DNA of 64,000 bases from contig NW_027445626.1 of NCBI RefSeq assembly GCF_035582795.1, positions 1,674,001 to 1,738,000 on the forward strand. The letters are read 5' to 3'. The position numbers were made by a program, and so were the translations under genes. The DNA comes from Mycteria americana (lineage: Eukaryota; Chordata; Aves; Ciconiiformes; Ciconiidae). Numbering within the stretch: the stretch's first letter is position 1; each line of letters opens with the position of its first letter. The notes under the pieces are model-generated. The model was not told where the DNA came from, ran no database searches, and worked only from the letters and a program-made list of their open reading frames with translations. Below, one piece after another: positions 1 to 10,407 of this stretch.

Positions 1-985
1 AGCAGGCAACAAGAGGGAACAGGAGGAGGAGGAGGAGGCAACAAAGGGCAACAGGAGAATGAGGAGGAGGAGGCAACAGAAGGAAACAGGAGGAGGAGAT
101 AACAGGAAGTGACAGGAGGAGGAGGCAACAGGAGGCAACAGGAGGCAACAGGAGGAGGAAGCAACAAGATGCAACAGGAGGATGAGGCAACAGAAGGACA
201 GGAGACAAGAAGAGAAGGAGGAGACAAGAAGAGAAAGAGGAAGCAACAAGTGGCAAGAGAAACCAACAGGAGGAGGTGGATGAGGAGGCAAGAGGAGGAA
301 ACTAGTCAGCGGGAGGCAAGAGGAGGAGGAAGAGGAGGAGGAGAGAAGAGGATGCAAATGGAGTAGGAGGCAACAGGAGACAGTAAGAGGCAACAAGAGG
401 AGGCGTAAACAGGAGGCAAGAGGAGGAGGAGGGAAATGGAGGCAACAGCAGGATGAGGAAAAGGAGGCAAGAGGAGGAAAGAGGAACCAAGGAGGGAGAG
501 CAGGAAGAGGCCACAGGAGTAGGATGCAACAGGAGGCAACAGGAGGAGGAGAAAGAGGCAAGAGGAGGCAATGAGAGGTGAAGGGAGAGCCAACAAGAGG
601 AAACAGGAAGCAACTTGAGGGAGAGGCAACAGGAGGAGTCAGGAGGAGACAACTGGAGGCAACAGGAGGCAAAAGCAGGCAAGAGGAGAAGGTGGCAACA
701 GAAGGAACCAGGAGGCAATAAAAGGAGGAGGAGGAAGAGACAAGAGGAGGCAACAGGAGGCAACAAGAAGAAGGGGAGGAGAAGGCAACAGGAGACAACA
801 AGAGGCAAAAGGAAGAGGAGGAAGAGAAGGAGGAAAGAGGAGGAGGCGGCAAAAGGAGGAAACAGGACACCGGAGGAGGAGACAACAGGAGGCAGCAGGA
901 GGATAAGGAAACAGGAGGAGGAGGTGAAGAAGCAACAGGAGGCAACAGGAGGCAACAGGAGGCAACAAGAAGAGGCTAGAGGAGT
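1..985 (+). repeat. Purine-rich GGAGGCAACA-type array
   Basis: The plus strand is almost wholly A and G, with recurrent GGAGGCAACA, GGAGGA and GAGGCAAGA units of irregular spacing. There is no fixed period. The long open frames here on both strands exist only because the composition lacks stop codons; their products are Gly/Arg/Lys/Glu or Leu/Ser/Pro runs with no domain. The same family fills 59975-63335 on this strand and 29591-31275 in inverted orientation. Confidence 0.93.
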
Positions 986-1290
986 TTAGCAGGACGATCA
1001 GGTCCAGATGTCATCGGTGGTATGGAGTCTTCCTGGCAACCAGTCACTAGCGACATCCCTGAGTGACCAGCGCTTGGGCCGACACTCTTGAACATCTTTA
1101 TTATCTCCCTGTATGACGGGAGGGAGCTCACCTTCAGCTCCTTTGTGGATGATGGCAATGTGGGGGGGAGACTTTTACCTACCTCACCTACTTCACCCTG
1201 CCTTGAACGGGAGAGTTGGACAAGACAATGTTCGAGTCTCTTCCAACCTGAGTTACTCTGTCATGCAATGAGTGCTTCCCCTGGAGAGTT
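986..1290 (+). mobile_element. Degenerate CR1 LINE remnant
   Basis: The stretch at about 1030-1180 reads, with frame breaks, like the CR1 reverse transcriptase core: WQPVTS, then a NIFI-like piece, then SSFVDDGNVGG in place of SKFADDTKLGG. The order matches the better CR1 at 14770-14900. At 1205-1255 follows a piece resembling the CR1 3' end (GTTGGAC... TTCCAACCTGAGTTACTCTGT). The central part is deleted. It is repeated at 63336-63640. Confidence 0.65.
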
Positions 1291-2090
1291 CACTGAAGCT
1301 AGAATAGGCAGAGGAAGGAGAAAAGACAGAGAGGCAGAAGTAGAGACATCAAATGTGCCAATATAAATACAGTCGTTCTTCTGAGCAATGTTTCTCCCTT
1401 TGAACCATTGGTAAGAAAACTTATTTTGATAAGTGGCTGCATAAAACTATTTTCATTCAGCAAGAGAGCATAATCAGCTTGCTAGTACAGACCCTTGGTG
1501 CTGTTAATAAAAAACTATGAAAAAAATAATGAAAAGTCATTTAAAAACTAGCAATGCTGGTAATGAAGACTTTTTCAGCTATTATATTGAGTTCTTTCAT
1601 GCTGAAGTTACAAGTTTTTCTGAAAATCTACATTCAGGGCTTGATTCAGGGATCCACACAGAGGTGGCCACTGCCCTGGGGTAGCTGAAGCACCCATGTG
1701 TCCCAAGATATATGGGAGCACTGCTGGAGCATGAGCTGGTAGGCAGGCAGAGAACCTTAGGGGTGGCGGAGGGCATCACCTGCCTCCAGCACTGCTGGGC
1801 AGGCTGAGCAAGAACCTCTCCAGCACAGCAGCACATTGTGTCCCCTTGGACGCTGGCTGTGAGGTCACTTCTGACCAGCCAGCAGTGGGGAGACAGGTAC
1901 TCTGAGGTCTTGAAAGCCATTACAGTGCTGTCCCCAAAAGGATGAAAGATTTGGGGAGGTCAGGGGTAGCTGGGACAAGATTTGGGGGAGGGAAGAGAGG
2001 TTTGGCCAACAGGGATGAAAGATCTTGAAGAGGAAAGGCATGTTCAGGTAATTTGGATGCCACCGCGATACTGCCTGAGAAAACATTCAT
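1291..2090. other. No gene recognised
   Basis: Unique-looking, locally AT-rich sequence with no convincing coding exon, RNA or repeat. The segment to 1650 is part of the terminal direct repeat. Confidence 0.6.
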
Positions 2091-2094
2091 GTTA

Positions 2095-2400
2095 GGCCTT
2101 TACCCTGTTTCTAACCAGTAACCTTAAGCCCTAACCCTACCCCTAAATGGTACCCCTCACCCTGACACGAATCCACTACTCTAATCCCTAACCTCAAACC
2201 TGACCTCTAAACCAAAGCCCCAAACTATAAACTCCTACTCTTACCCTATTCCTCACTCAAATTCCTAGCCTTTAGCCCAAACATTAAGATGCTAGCCTTG
2301 ACCCTAAAACTTTCACCAGCCCTACACACAACCCAAATCCACAAAGCGCGCCCATACCCTCACACTAACTAGACACCCTCAGCAGAACACCAAAGCCTCC
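2095..2400 (-). repeat. Degenerate telomere-like CCCTAA sequence
   Basis: About 300 bases are dominated by variants of CCCTAACC, CCTAAACC and ACCCTAA (for example TAAGCCCTAACCCTACCCC near 2125-2145). This is the C-rich strand of the vertebrate telomere repeat TTAGGG in a highly mutated form. No run of more than two perfect hexamers is present, so it is an old interstitial block or a telomere-associated relic, not a live telomere. Confidence 0.6.
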
Positions 2401-2479
2401 CCCTAAGCCCAACAGGGACGAGGCCTTGGCCCTCTTGGCTATGGCTGTTGCCTCTGCTACCGAGGCCTACCTGGAGAAA

Positions 2480-2960
2480 CTGTCTTTGGAGGCTCTGGAT
2501 TTTGTTTCTTCCTCGCCTCTTCTTGGGGAGGCTGGGAAGTGTTGCACAGTTTTTTGACACTTGGCATTGCTCATCCTCACATCCCACTGCCCCCAGGAAG
2601 AGCCCTGAGCCACTCGTGAGGGACAAGATCTGCCTTCCCAGGGCCTGGGGGTCAGGGTTTGGCCTTGCTGCTCCATAAAAGAAACCAAGGCTTTTCTCAG
2701 CATTACAGCCCCCTGCAGATTGCCCTTGCCTACCTGCAATCACAGCCTCCAGTTATCTGCTCTAACGAGTCCTTGGGGAGGCTTTGTCAGTAATGGCCCT
2801 CAGTGGGGCCAATCAATGCTTCAAGGTTTTTCTTCTGGCTTTGACTTCTTGAGAGGTTTCTTCAGTCTCCTCTCAGTATCTGAGCTTCACAGACCCAGGG
2901 CCAAATACACCATGGGGCTCATTAAAATACAGAAAGCCCTAATGAGCTAGTTCTCTTCCT
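2480..2960 (+). repeat. OR-flank-type repeat, plus orientation
   Basis: This segment matches the reverse complement of about 12730-13090, which lies upstream of the olfactory receptor at 9464-10384. Shared landmarks are GGCTTTGTCAGTAATG (here at 2781-2796), the TTCTTGAGAGGTTTCTTCAG stretch and GTCTGTGAAGCTCAGA-like sequence in the partner. It contains no intact gene. I infer a displaced, inverted fragment of an OR14-cluster repeat unit. Confidence 0.65.
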
Positions 2961-3924
2961 GTAATTTTCTTCAAGTCTTCAAGACTTGTACAGCTAATTG
3001 GAACCATTTCATAGTGTTGTTAAAGAGGAAGATTTCAAAGTGCACCTAATAAAAAAATTTTTTTTAAACGGTGTATTTTATTAATTTCAGTTTAAAGAAG
3101 AGGTGATAGCAGCATTCTCCCATTGATATTGGTGCAGAGTGTCTCCTCAGGAAGTCTGGACAGGCAGGAAAAGCAGCCCCTTGAGGTCTGACAGGGTATG
3201 GACAGCCTTGCTCCTCACCTCCCCAGCCTCACCATTTCTGTCATTGGCCACCTGGGACTTGCTTCACTTTGCCTTACCTCAGACTTCACTGACCTCTGGG
3301 AGCTGAATGTTACAGCTCCATGGCACCATCTCCCACCTCATCTCCTTAGAGAACCGGCTGCACACAGGCACAGAAGGAATTTTCCTCTTTCCAAGCAAAG
3401 CAAAGTAAAGCATGATCAAGTTTCATGAACACTAAAACACACTCCTCAACCATACGCTAAGTACAAGCTGCCTCTCATGAGGCTGACTTTCTACAAGGGA
3501 TAATCTTATGAGGAATGTTGTAGATCGATAGATACAAAAAGGGAGATATAAACATAATTGAAGAGTTGGCTCTTAAAGAGAGACAATTACGCTACTGAAA
3601 GACAAGCAAGCTTTTAGTCCCTAAAGCTCAAAGCAGCAGCATAGGTGAGAGGTATCCGAATGAAAAAAGTGTAAGGCAAGGAGAAAGCTGGAGAATCATG
3701 GCAACGGCCTTTGTCGAGGCAGTCTGCATCTGAAAAGAGGACTTCAGAAATGGTCTTTGTGTCAGGACAGTGGAAAGTATATGATAAATGAGAGAAATTA
3801 AATACGCCACATAACAGGCAGAATAGTGGTAAGGAAGTTACAGGGGAAGATTGATATTTCTGTGGAATGTGCCTTTGGAAAGGTCATGGGATTGGGAGAG
3901 GTCTCTTGTGAGTGAGGACAAGCC
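2961..3924. other. No gene; includes a dispersed repeat piece
   Basis: No exon or RNA gene seen. A poly-T/poly-A patch lies near 3050-3070. The part at about 3590-3690 resembles 57690-57790 in the same orientation (AAAGCTCAAAGCAGCAGC here, AAGCTCAAAGCAACAACC there), so it is a dispersed repeat of unknown family. Confidence 0.5.
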
Positions 3925-4860
3925 TATGTTGCACCCACCTTTGAAAGAGGCCAAAAGTGCACCCCAGGGAGCCACAGGCTGTACAAGCTCACCTTGGTGA
4001 GGAGTGTGCCAGCAGTTGGAGTCCTCTTGGGTGACGTTTCTGGGACCCTGAAAGAGAAGAATGTGTCCACAGGCAGTCAGCATGGACTTCCAAAGGGTAA
4101 ATCATGCCTCGTCAACTTGCTTGCCTTCATGACGAAGTAACTGCCTTTGTGCATGAGGGGAGAACAGTGGATGTTGTTCACCTCAGCTTAAGCAAGGCTT
4201 GTGGCATGGTCTCCTGCAATATTCTTGTACCCAGGTTAGGCCATGAGAGCCTGAATGAATCAACAAACAGCTGGGTAACACACCAGTTGGACGACGAGGC
4301 TGAGAGAGCAGTGGTGAAGGGGTCATAGCCTACCTGAAGGCCACTGGCACATGCGGGGGCATTGTGGGGCAGCACAAGGGACTCTCCTGGGCCCTGTGCA
4401 GTTTCACATGTGTGTCCATGACCCAGAGGAGGAAACTCTCACCACATTTGTCAATGACACTACATTGGAAGGACCATTCCTGTGCCTTAGGGATGTCATT
4501 CAGGAGAAACCGGACAGGCAGGAGGACTGTCCTGTCAGGAACTTCATGAACTAGAACAAGGGCAGAGGCCAGATCCAGCACCTGGGATAGACTAATGGCT
4601 TGCAGTGGCAGGGGCTGGGGACTGCCTGGCCAGGGAGTAGCTCTGCGTAAAAGGCCCTGGTGGAGCTGGGGAACAGAGGGCACAACACGATCCAGCAGTG
4701 GTCTACACAACCCAGTGCGACCTGGTAACAAAGGCAACCAGCAGTGTCCTATAAAGAGAAGCCTCGCCAAAAGTGTGAGGGAAGAGATCGTCTGCCCCTG
4801 CTCATCACTCGTTAGACCACCTGGACACTCCTGTGTCCACTTCTGGGCCCCCACTTCAAG
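3925..4860 (+). mobile_element. CR1 LINE fragment, left part, split by an LTR
   Basis: Reading along the plus strand gives CR1 ORF2 pieces in order: a region like VAPIFKRGKK near 3930, the reverse transcriptase start (QHGLPKGKSCLVNLLAFMTK-like, 4078-4140), a decayed palm region (4350-4500), and the downstream FWAP-like piece before 4860. Several frameshifts and stops show it is dead. An LTR begins at 4861 and CR1 sequence resumes near 5200. Confidence 0.75.
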
Positions 4861-5120
4861 TGTACTGGGTCTGGCCGGGATGGTGTTCACTTCCTTCGTA
4901 GCAGCCCCTATGGTGCTATGTGTTTGCCTTTGTGCCTCAAACAGCGTTGATAACGCACCAGTGTTTTGGCTGTTGCTGGGCATCAGTCTGCTTCTCAGAG
5001 GTGGTGAGTGATTGCCCATGCGTTGCCTGTTGGTTTTGGTTTATGTTTGGCTTTATCTTTTTCTTTTGCCTGTTAAACTGTTTTTATCTCAGCCCACAAG
5101 CTGCACAGCAACTCATGCAG
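4861..5120 (+). mobile_element. Endogenous retrovirus LTR fragment, internally deleted
   Basis: The start TGTACTGGGTCTGGCCGGG and the following TTCACTTCCTTCGTAGCAGC, GTTGATAACGCACCAGTGTT and GTTAAACTGTTTTTATCTC pieces follow the same order as the LTRs at 7001-7584 and 31704-31910. The middle (around 4990-5035) is missing relative to the 7001 copy. It lies inside a CR1, so it inserted after that CR1. The right end is uncertain. Confidence 0.7.
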
Positions 5121-5199
5121 CAGCATTGGTAGGGACCTGACCGGCTAAGGAGTTCCCTGAGCAGAAGGGCCTGGGCACCGTAGCGGATGCCATAGGAGC

Positions 5200-5510
5200 C
5201 AGTGGGTCTCACAATTCCAAAGGAGAATAAAGAGGTGCCAGTCCAGAGGAGGTCTAGCAAGATGGAGCTAGGGGCCTAAAGCATGAGGTGTAAGGAGAGT
5301 CTGAGGGAAGTGGGCCTCGCTAGAGCCTGCTGAAGCGGAGGCACAGGGCAACCTAATGAGAGCCTAGAGCTACCTGGAGAGATGATGGAGCCAAGCTCGC
5401 TTCTGCAGTGGCCAACGAGATGACAGAGGCCACAGCCACAAACTGCCTCTTGGGAGCTCTAGGCTGAGCCTTAGGAAAAATATAAGGGCCTAGGAGGAGC
5501 ATTGCTGTGA
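5200..5510 (+). mobile_element. CR1 LINE fragment, right part
   Basis: The sequence CTAGCAAGATGGAGCTAGGG, then a LREVGL-like piece and the GCAACCTAATGAGAGCCTAG stretch match the order of the CR1 ORF2 3' third (compare 15330-15430). It continues the CR1 interrupted at 4861. It is too mutated to translate. Confidence 0.6.
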
Positions 5511-5689
5511 TCTCCACCTTTGGAGCTCTTCAGGTTTCAGCTCCACAAAGTCACAGCCAGCCTGGAGCCTGGACTAGAGAGCCCCAGCAGTCTCTTCCCC
5601 ACCAACCCTTGCATGTGCCTGTGCCTTGCAACGTGCCCTCCAAGAAGAGACTAAGCTGGAGGTGAGGGTCCCTACATCACAGGACAATT

Positions 5690-5770
5690 CAGGGAAAAAA
5701 GGAGCTCAGGAAGTCTCGAGTCCAACGTCCAGCTGCAAGCAGGGGCAGCTCTGGGCTCAGAACAGGTAGC
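5690..5770 (-). mobile_element. CR1 3'-end fragment
   Basis: AGGAGCTCAGGAAGTCTCGA followed by GTCCAACGTCCAGCTGC matches the reverse complement of a CR1 3' tail. It is short and mutated; the body of the element is not recognisable beyond it. Confidence 0.45.
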
Positions 5771-7000
5771 GCAGTAAATGTCAGCATTTGCAGAGGAAGT
5801 TTACACATGAACCAGGCATCTAAGGCAGCGTTACAGAAATGGAGATGCGGCATTTGAGCAGCTCCCTGAACACAGCTGTCACTATGCCATGCCTCCTGAG
5901 ATTCCTGGGAACATCCACCTTCTTGTGCAGAAGAGTATGATCCTTCTGCAAGTTTCCTGGTACATCTCCAGAGCAAGGGGTTCTTTAGGCTGTAAAAAGA
6001 ATTGAAAAAAGCCTCTGACTTGGGTACTATCAACTTAATTACTGAAAGAGAGGGAGATGGAGGGATCTCAGAGCTTCCAGGTTCCTGCTGAAGATTTCAG
6101 CCTCCGAGAAAGGAGCTCAAAATAAGAGTTTTGAACTAATATAGCCTTTTGATCATTTCACTTGTGACGGCTCTGCTCCCCACTTTCAACAATTGGCACC
6201 CAGAAAGCTCACCTGCTTTTCCTTCCTCTCCTCCCCAAACATGACCAAGTGATGGGAAGAAAGGAAGCAGAAAGGCCCTAGGCCTCTGTGAATCACCTGG
6301 GGTGCGGCACTTGGAGGGCCACAGTGTCATTTCATTGTACACCCCATGAAGAACCAAGCTGGGAAGTGAGACTGCAAGCCCGAATAAAGAGGGTTCATGG
6401 ACAGGCAAGGCTGTGTCTATGGCTGGTCTGGAAACCAGTACACCTACAGCATAGCTCAAGCTGGGGCTGAAGCTCAGGCTTGGGCTTCAATGGTCCCCTG
6501 GGCCCATGGACAGAGCTGTGGGTCCAGGCCCCACGTTAGGCTGGTCACGGTGATGAAGGCCTGTGGATGCTCTCAGGGCCCTGACACTGCCCCTATGGGT
6601 TCCCACCTGCAGTGCCCTCCATAGGCCAACTTCTCATGCCCTGAACTCCAGGCTCTGTGCTCTGCTACCCTCCTTCCCCACCTCCCTGGAGATCTGGGAG
6701 ACCAGCATTTCATGGTCACCACAGCCAAGGCTGACACTGGTATTCACATGCCTGACCAGCTCTTCCTCTTTTGGGAGTGCCAGGTCCAGGTGAGCAGAAG
6801 ACTGAAGGGACTCTTTGGCAGCTCTGCTAAGAATGTTTCCACAAACACCACAAGAAACCTCCTGGAAGGTTTGCATCCTGCTGTCTCACTCAACCATGAA
6901 CACCGAGAAAACTGAGTCCCCCAGAAGAGCCAGGTCCTGTGATCCACTGATTTCCTCAGATCATTTAATTGAGACATTGTTCATTCCTCACCCTGATGTA
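5771..7000. other. No gene recognised
   Basis: No exon chain, RNA or clear repeat seen. Open frames here are short, overlap on both strands and have no family resemblance. Confidence 0.55.
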
Positions 7001-7584
7001 TGACCTGTAAATGGCTGGGATGGAGTTAATGCAGCCCACAGGGTGATGTGCTTTGGATTTGTTACTAAAGCAGCACTGATAAAGCAACAGTGTTTTGGCT
7101 ATTGCTGCACAGTCCTTGCAGAGCGTGAAGGCTTTCTCTTTTTCCCACTCTGCCCCTGCAGCAAGAGGCTGGGGGTACACAAGAAGTTGGCGGGGACACA
7201 GCTGGGACAGCTGACCCAGAATGACCAAAGGGATATTCCATTGCCTATGATGGCAGGCTCAGCAAAAAAAGTAAAACCCCAAACTCAATGAAAGAAGGAA
7301 AAAGGAGAAATATTTGTGATCAAGGCACTTGTCTTCCCAAGGCCTGCTTTCCCGGAAATGGCTAAACATCTGCCTGCCGATGGGACGTAGTGCATGAATT
7401 CCTCATTTTGCTTTGCGTGTAGACGCAGTTTTGCTTCACCTATTACACTGTCTTTGTTCTGACCCATGATTTTTCTTGCTTTTGCACTTCCAGTTCCCTC
7501 CCCCGACCTGCTGGGGGTGGTGGGGGTAGGGGAGAGTGAGCAGATGACTTTGTGGGGGCTTAGCTGCTGGCTGGGGTCAAAACA
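7001..7584 (+). mobile_element. Endogenous retrovirus LTR, near full length
   Basis: This is the most complete of the related LTRs in the window. It holds GGCTGGGATGGAGTTAA near the 5' end, GTGTTTTGGCTATTGCTGCA, GGGACAGCTGACCCAGAATG, an AAATGGCTAAACATCTGCCT segment and a TTACACTGTCTTTGTTCTGA region near the 3' end, then GGCTGGGGTCAAAACAA. No internal retroviral gene follows, so it is a solo LTR. No clear target duplication was found. Confidence 0.75.
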
Positions 7585-7639
7585 ATCCGAGCACCTACCA
7601 CAGTGCCAACATTTCTGGCCTCTACCCACACACACCTTG

Positions 7640-7739
7640 ACCTTTTCTGATTTATTTTCTCCCCTTGTCCTGTTGAGCTGGGGGAGTGAGTGAGTGGCTG
7701 GGTGGCTGTCTGGCTGCTGGTCAACGTTAACCCACCACA
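7640..7739 (+). mobile_element. Second LTR 3'-end fragment
   Basis: TTTTCTGATTTATTTTCTCC, GGGGGAGTGAGTGAGTGGCT and GTTAACCCACCACA repeat the 3' end of the LTR family seen just before (7450-7584). It is a separate partial copy, or the result of a local duplication. Confidence 0.5.
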
Positions 7740-7935
7740 GGACCACCCCAGGACTGCTGCACCCAGTATGGGGCTTCCCAGCACAATGAAGACCCTGACA
7801 GACTGGAGCAAGTCCTGCAGAGGCCAGAAGGATGGTTGGGGCCTGGAGCACGTTATGGACAAGGAGAGGCTGAGAGAGCTGGGGTTTTGAGAAATCCCTC
7901 AGAGTCAAACACTGGGGCAAGGACCCAGGCCAGCT
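7740..7935 (+). mobile_element. CR1 LINE fragment
   Basis: The reading GLLHPVWGFPAQ, then LEQVLQRPEGW and KERLRELGF is the CR1 ORF2 segment seen at 15250-15390 (the VHFWAP to RLRELGL region). It is short and frame-broken. Confidence 0.6.
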
Positions 7936-9255
7936 GGTGCGTTCTGAATCACTGGACAGTTTCAGTATTTGTCGAGACAAGGCCATGAGCACCTGCTCCA
8001 GCTGGAGCTGTCTGAGAATGGGCTTGGCTGAGAGAGCAGCTGTGGCAAGAGCTCTGGGACTTGGTGTGTAAAGAGTGTCAGTAGGAAACTGGTTTCCTCT
8101 TTATTAATAATGGCTGTGAGTTGGGTATCACTGAGCCTCGGAGGAGGATGGAGGTGACCATACAGCAAAGGTCCCTTCTCATGGCTGGGCTGTATGGCCA
8201 GAGATGGAAATGGCTGGTGTGTGGGACCGGTCTGGGACAATATTCCTAGGGCAGCTTCCCCGGGGTGTCCAGGGAGCATGGCACAGACCAAGCCCCTCTC
8301 TTCTGCACCTTTGGTGCCTTGCTTCCTTCATTTTGCCACCTGGCTCTGCCTTGTGAGCACCCTGCTGTGTGCCCTTCTCCTGCACACTCGCACAGCTTAG
8401 CTCTACACTGGTGTTTCCTCTTCCAGGACTTCTCCAGCCCAGCCCCAGCTCCAGCTCTCCACACCTGCCCTGGCCCCATGGCAGTGCCCACCACAGGGGG
8501 CTGCAGCACTCTGGGCACTCAACCACAGCTCCGGCTGCTCTGAAGGCCACAGCAGCTCCTGGAGGTCAGACAGGGGGGTCAGCCTCCCCACCAGCCCCGG
8601 GGCTGCTGCTGGCCAAAAGGGCAAGAGGAAACAGAGGCCAGTCAATCTCTGGCTTTGCTGCATTCATGTTGGAAGTTATCCCTAACCCCGACTGCATTTG
8701 CACCCTTCTCTGCCCCCACCAGCCCCTTTCCCTAGGACAGCACAAGAGTCCTGGCCCTGGGGCTCCTCAGGCACCTCCCGCATCTCTCCAGTCTCCCTTT
8801 CCATGCCCACTGGGTCCACACTGAGTCCCATGGCACTGCAGAGTCCTTCTTTGTGCATACCTTGATTTAGTGCTTTGCTTTTGGGGTGTTTGAGGGTGTT
8901 TCACTTTGTGTGCCTCCATTCACTCCCACCCCAGGGCACATGGTGAGTCCTCGTCCTCTCCTGACCGCTCCACATTCATTTCCATAAAGACGGCTATACG
9001 CCATGAGTCCTGACGTATGTGAAGCAGCCTGAGGAGGGAATGGGGAGCTCATGCACCATCTTACACCAACAAGAGAGCTTTTAAAACCAGAACTTCTGGT
9101 CCAGTGGAACCCAATGATACTGTGAGCTTAACCCCAAACACAGGGAGAACATAAGGGGAAAAGACTTTTTAAAAGACCAATTCCTTGGACATTTTAGTGG
9201 CAGCCACTTGGGAGGAAGAGCCCAACCTCCAGGGACTGCACCCAGGAGATGCCCT
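7936..9255. other. No gene recognised; 3' flank of the OR gene
   Basis: No exon or RNA gene was found. The right end (about 9200-9255) corresponds to sequence just beyond the 3' UTR of the olfactory receptor, and is similar to 58283-58345. Confidence 0.5.
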
Positions 9256-9261
9256 TTTATT
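9256..9261 (-). promoter_or_regulatory. Poly(A) signal AATAAA for the OR gene
   Basis: On the minus strand this is AATAAA, about 200 bases after the stop codon of the receptor. The same signal in the same flanking sequence occurs at 58346-58351 after the OR remnant. Confidence 0.5.
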
Positions 9262-9463
9262 GAAGAGCTGCTAGTGGACAGGTCACAGCTGACACAATGT
9301 GGTGCTAGGGTCAGACCCAACAGGATAAAGCCTCAAGACTAGAAGTAACAACCTAGAAAATTCTATGGAAGTAGAATTCTTACAGGGTAAAAAAGCAGAC
9401 TGCTGGCCTAAGATAAGCTCCGGGACATGTGAAGTGCTGGGAGGCAGGTTGTTGTCAGTGACG

Positions 9464-10384
9464 CTACGGCCATTGGGTCAGTTTCCATAGGGCATCCTTG
9501 AGCTCCTTATTCCTCATGCTGTAGATGAGGGGGTTGACTGCTGCAGGCACCACCGAGTACAGAACTGACACCACCAGGTCCAGCAATGGGGAGGAGATGG
9601 AGGGGGGCTTCAGGTAGGCAACCATGCCACTGCTGATAAACAGAGAGACTATGGCCAGGTGAGGGAGGCACGTGGAAAAGGCTTTGTGCCGTCCCTGCTC
9701 AGAGGGGATCTTGAGCACGGCCCTCAAGATCTGCACATAGGACAGCACAATGAACACAAAACAACCAAATGCAAAACAGACACTAGCCACAAGAAGCCCA
9801 GCTTCCCAGAGGTAGGTGTCTGAGCAGGAGAGCTTGAGGATCTGGGGGACTTCACAGAAGAACTGGTCCAAGGCATTGCCTTGGCAGAGTGGTAGTGAAA
9901 ATGTATTGGCAGTGTGCAGCACAGCATAGAGAAACCCACTGCCCCAGGCAGCTGCTGCCATGTGGACACAAGCTCTGCTGCCCACAAAGGTCTCATAGTG
10001 CAGAGGTTTGCAGATGGCAATGTAGAGGTTGTAGGCCATGACAGTGAGAAGAAAATACTCAGCTGATATAAAAAATAAAAAGAAAAAGACCTGGGCCACA
10101 CACCCTTGGTAGGAGATGGCCCTGGTGTCCCACAGGGGATTGGCCATGGCTTTGGGGACAGTGGTGGAGATGGAGCCCAGGTCGAGGAGGGAGAGGGTGA
10201 GAAGGAAGAAGTACACGGGGGTGTGGAGGTGGTGGTCACAGGCTACGGTGGTGATGATGAGGCCGTTGCCCAGGAGGGCAGCCAGGTAGATGCCCAGGAA
10301 GAGCCAGAAGTACAAGAGCTGCAGCTCCCGTGTGTCTGCGAATGCCAGGAGGAGAAACTTGGTTATGGAGCTGCTGTTGGACAT
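9464..10384 (-). CDS. Olfactory receptor, OR14-like, with altered DRY motif
   Basis: This single-exon, seven-transmembrane odorant receptor of class II is 306 residues, a normal length. Seen in order are an N-glycosylation NSS near the start, HTPVYFFL after TM2, the extracellular Cys in GCVAQ, KAFSTCLPHL at TM6 and NPLIYSMRNKELKDAL at TM7. The family is the bird-expanded OR14 group by resemblance. The start at 10384 (MSNSSSITKF) fits the family; an upstream in-frame Met at 10471 would add 29 untypical residues and an acceptor-like site (CCTTGGACAG) ends at 10408. The odd point is that the MAYDRYIAIC motif reads MAYNLYIAIC: both the Asp and the G-protein-coupling Arg are replaced. The frame is otherwise open, so it is either a recently silenced gene or an unusual receptor. 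Confidence 0.88.
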   Translation of the reverse strand: MSNSSSITKFLLLAFADTRELQLLYFWLFLGIYLAALLGNGLIITTVACDHHLHTPVYFFLLTLSLLDLGSISTTVPKAMANPLWDTRAISYQGCVAQVFFFLFFISAEYFLLTVMAYNLYIAICKPLHYETFVGSRACVHMAAAAWGSGFLYAVLHTANTFSLPLCQGNALDQFFCEVPQILKLSCSDTYLWEAGLLVASVCFAFGCFVFIVLSYVQILRAVLKIPSEQGRHKAFSTCLPHLAIVSLFISSGMVAYLKPPSISSPLLDLVVSVLYSVVPAAVNPLIYSMRNKELKDALWKLTQWP

Positions 10385-10407
10385 TTGCTTCCTCTGGGTA
10401 TGGGGGC

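Larger units (their letters stand above)
1..1650 (+). repeat. Left copy of a 1.65 kb direct repeat
   Basis: This segment recurs in the same orientation at 62351-64000. Reading the two copies side by side I count about two dozen substitutions and small indels, so identity is roughly 98.5 percent. The match includes the purine-rich array (1-985) and also about 665 bases of ordinary, non-array sequence after it, so array convergence does not explain it. Both copies run to the window edge, so true repeat length is unknown. Confidence 0.95.

Noticed and set aside
302-989. Frames of 107-217 codons in the left array
   Set aside because: Same compositional artefact, and repeated with changes at 62652-63318 as part of the direct repeat.
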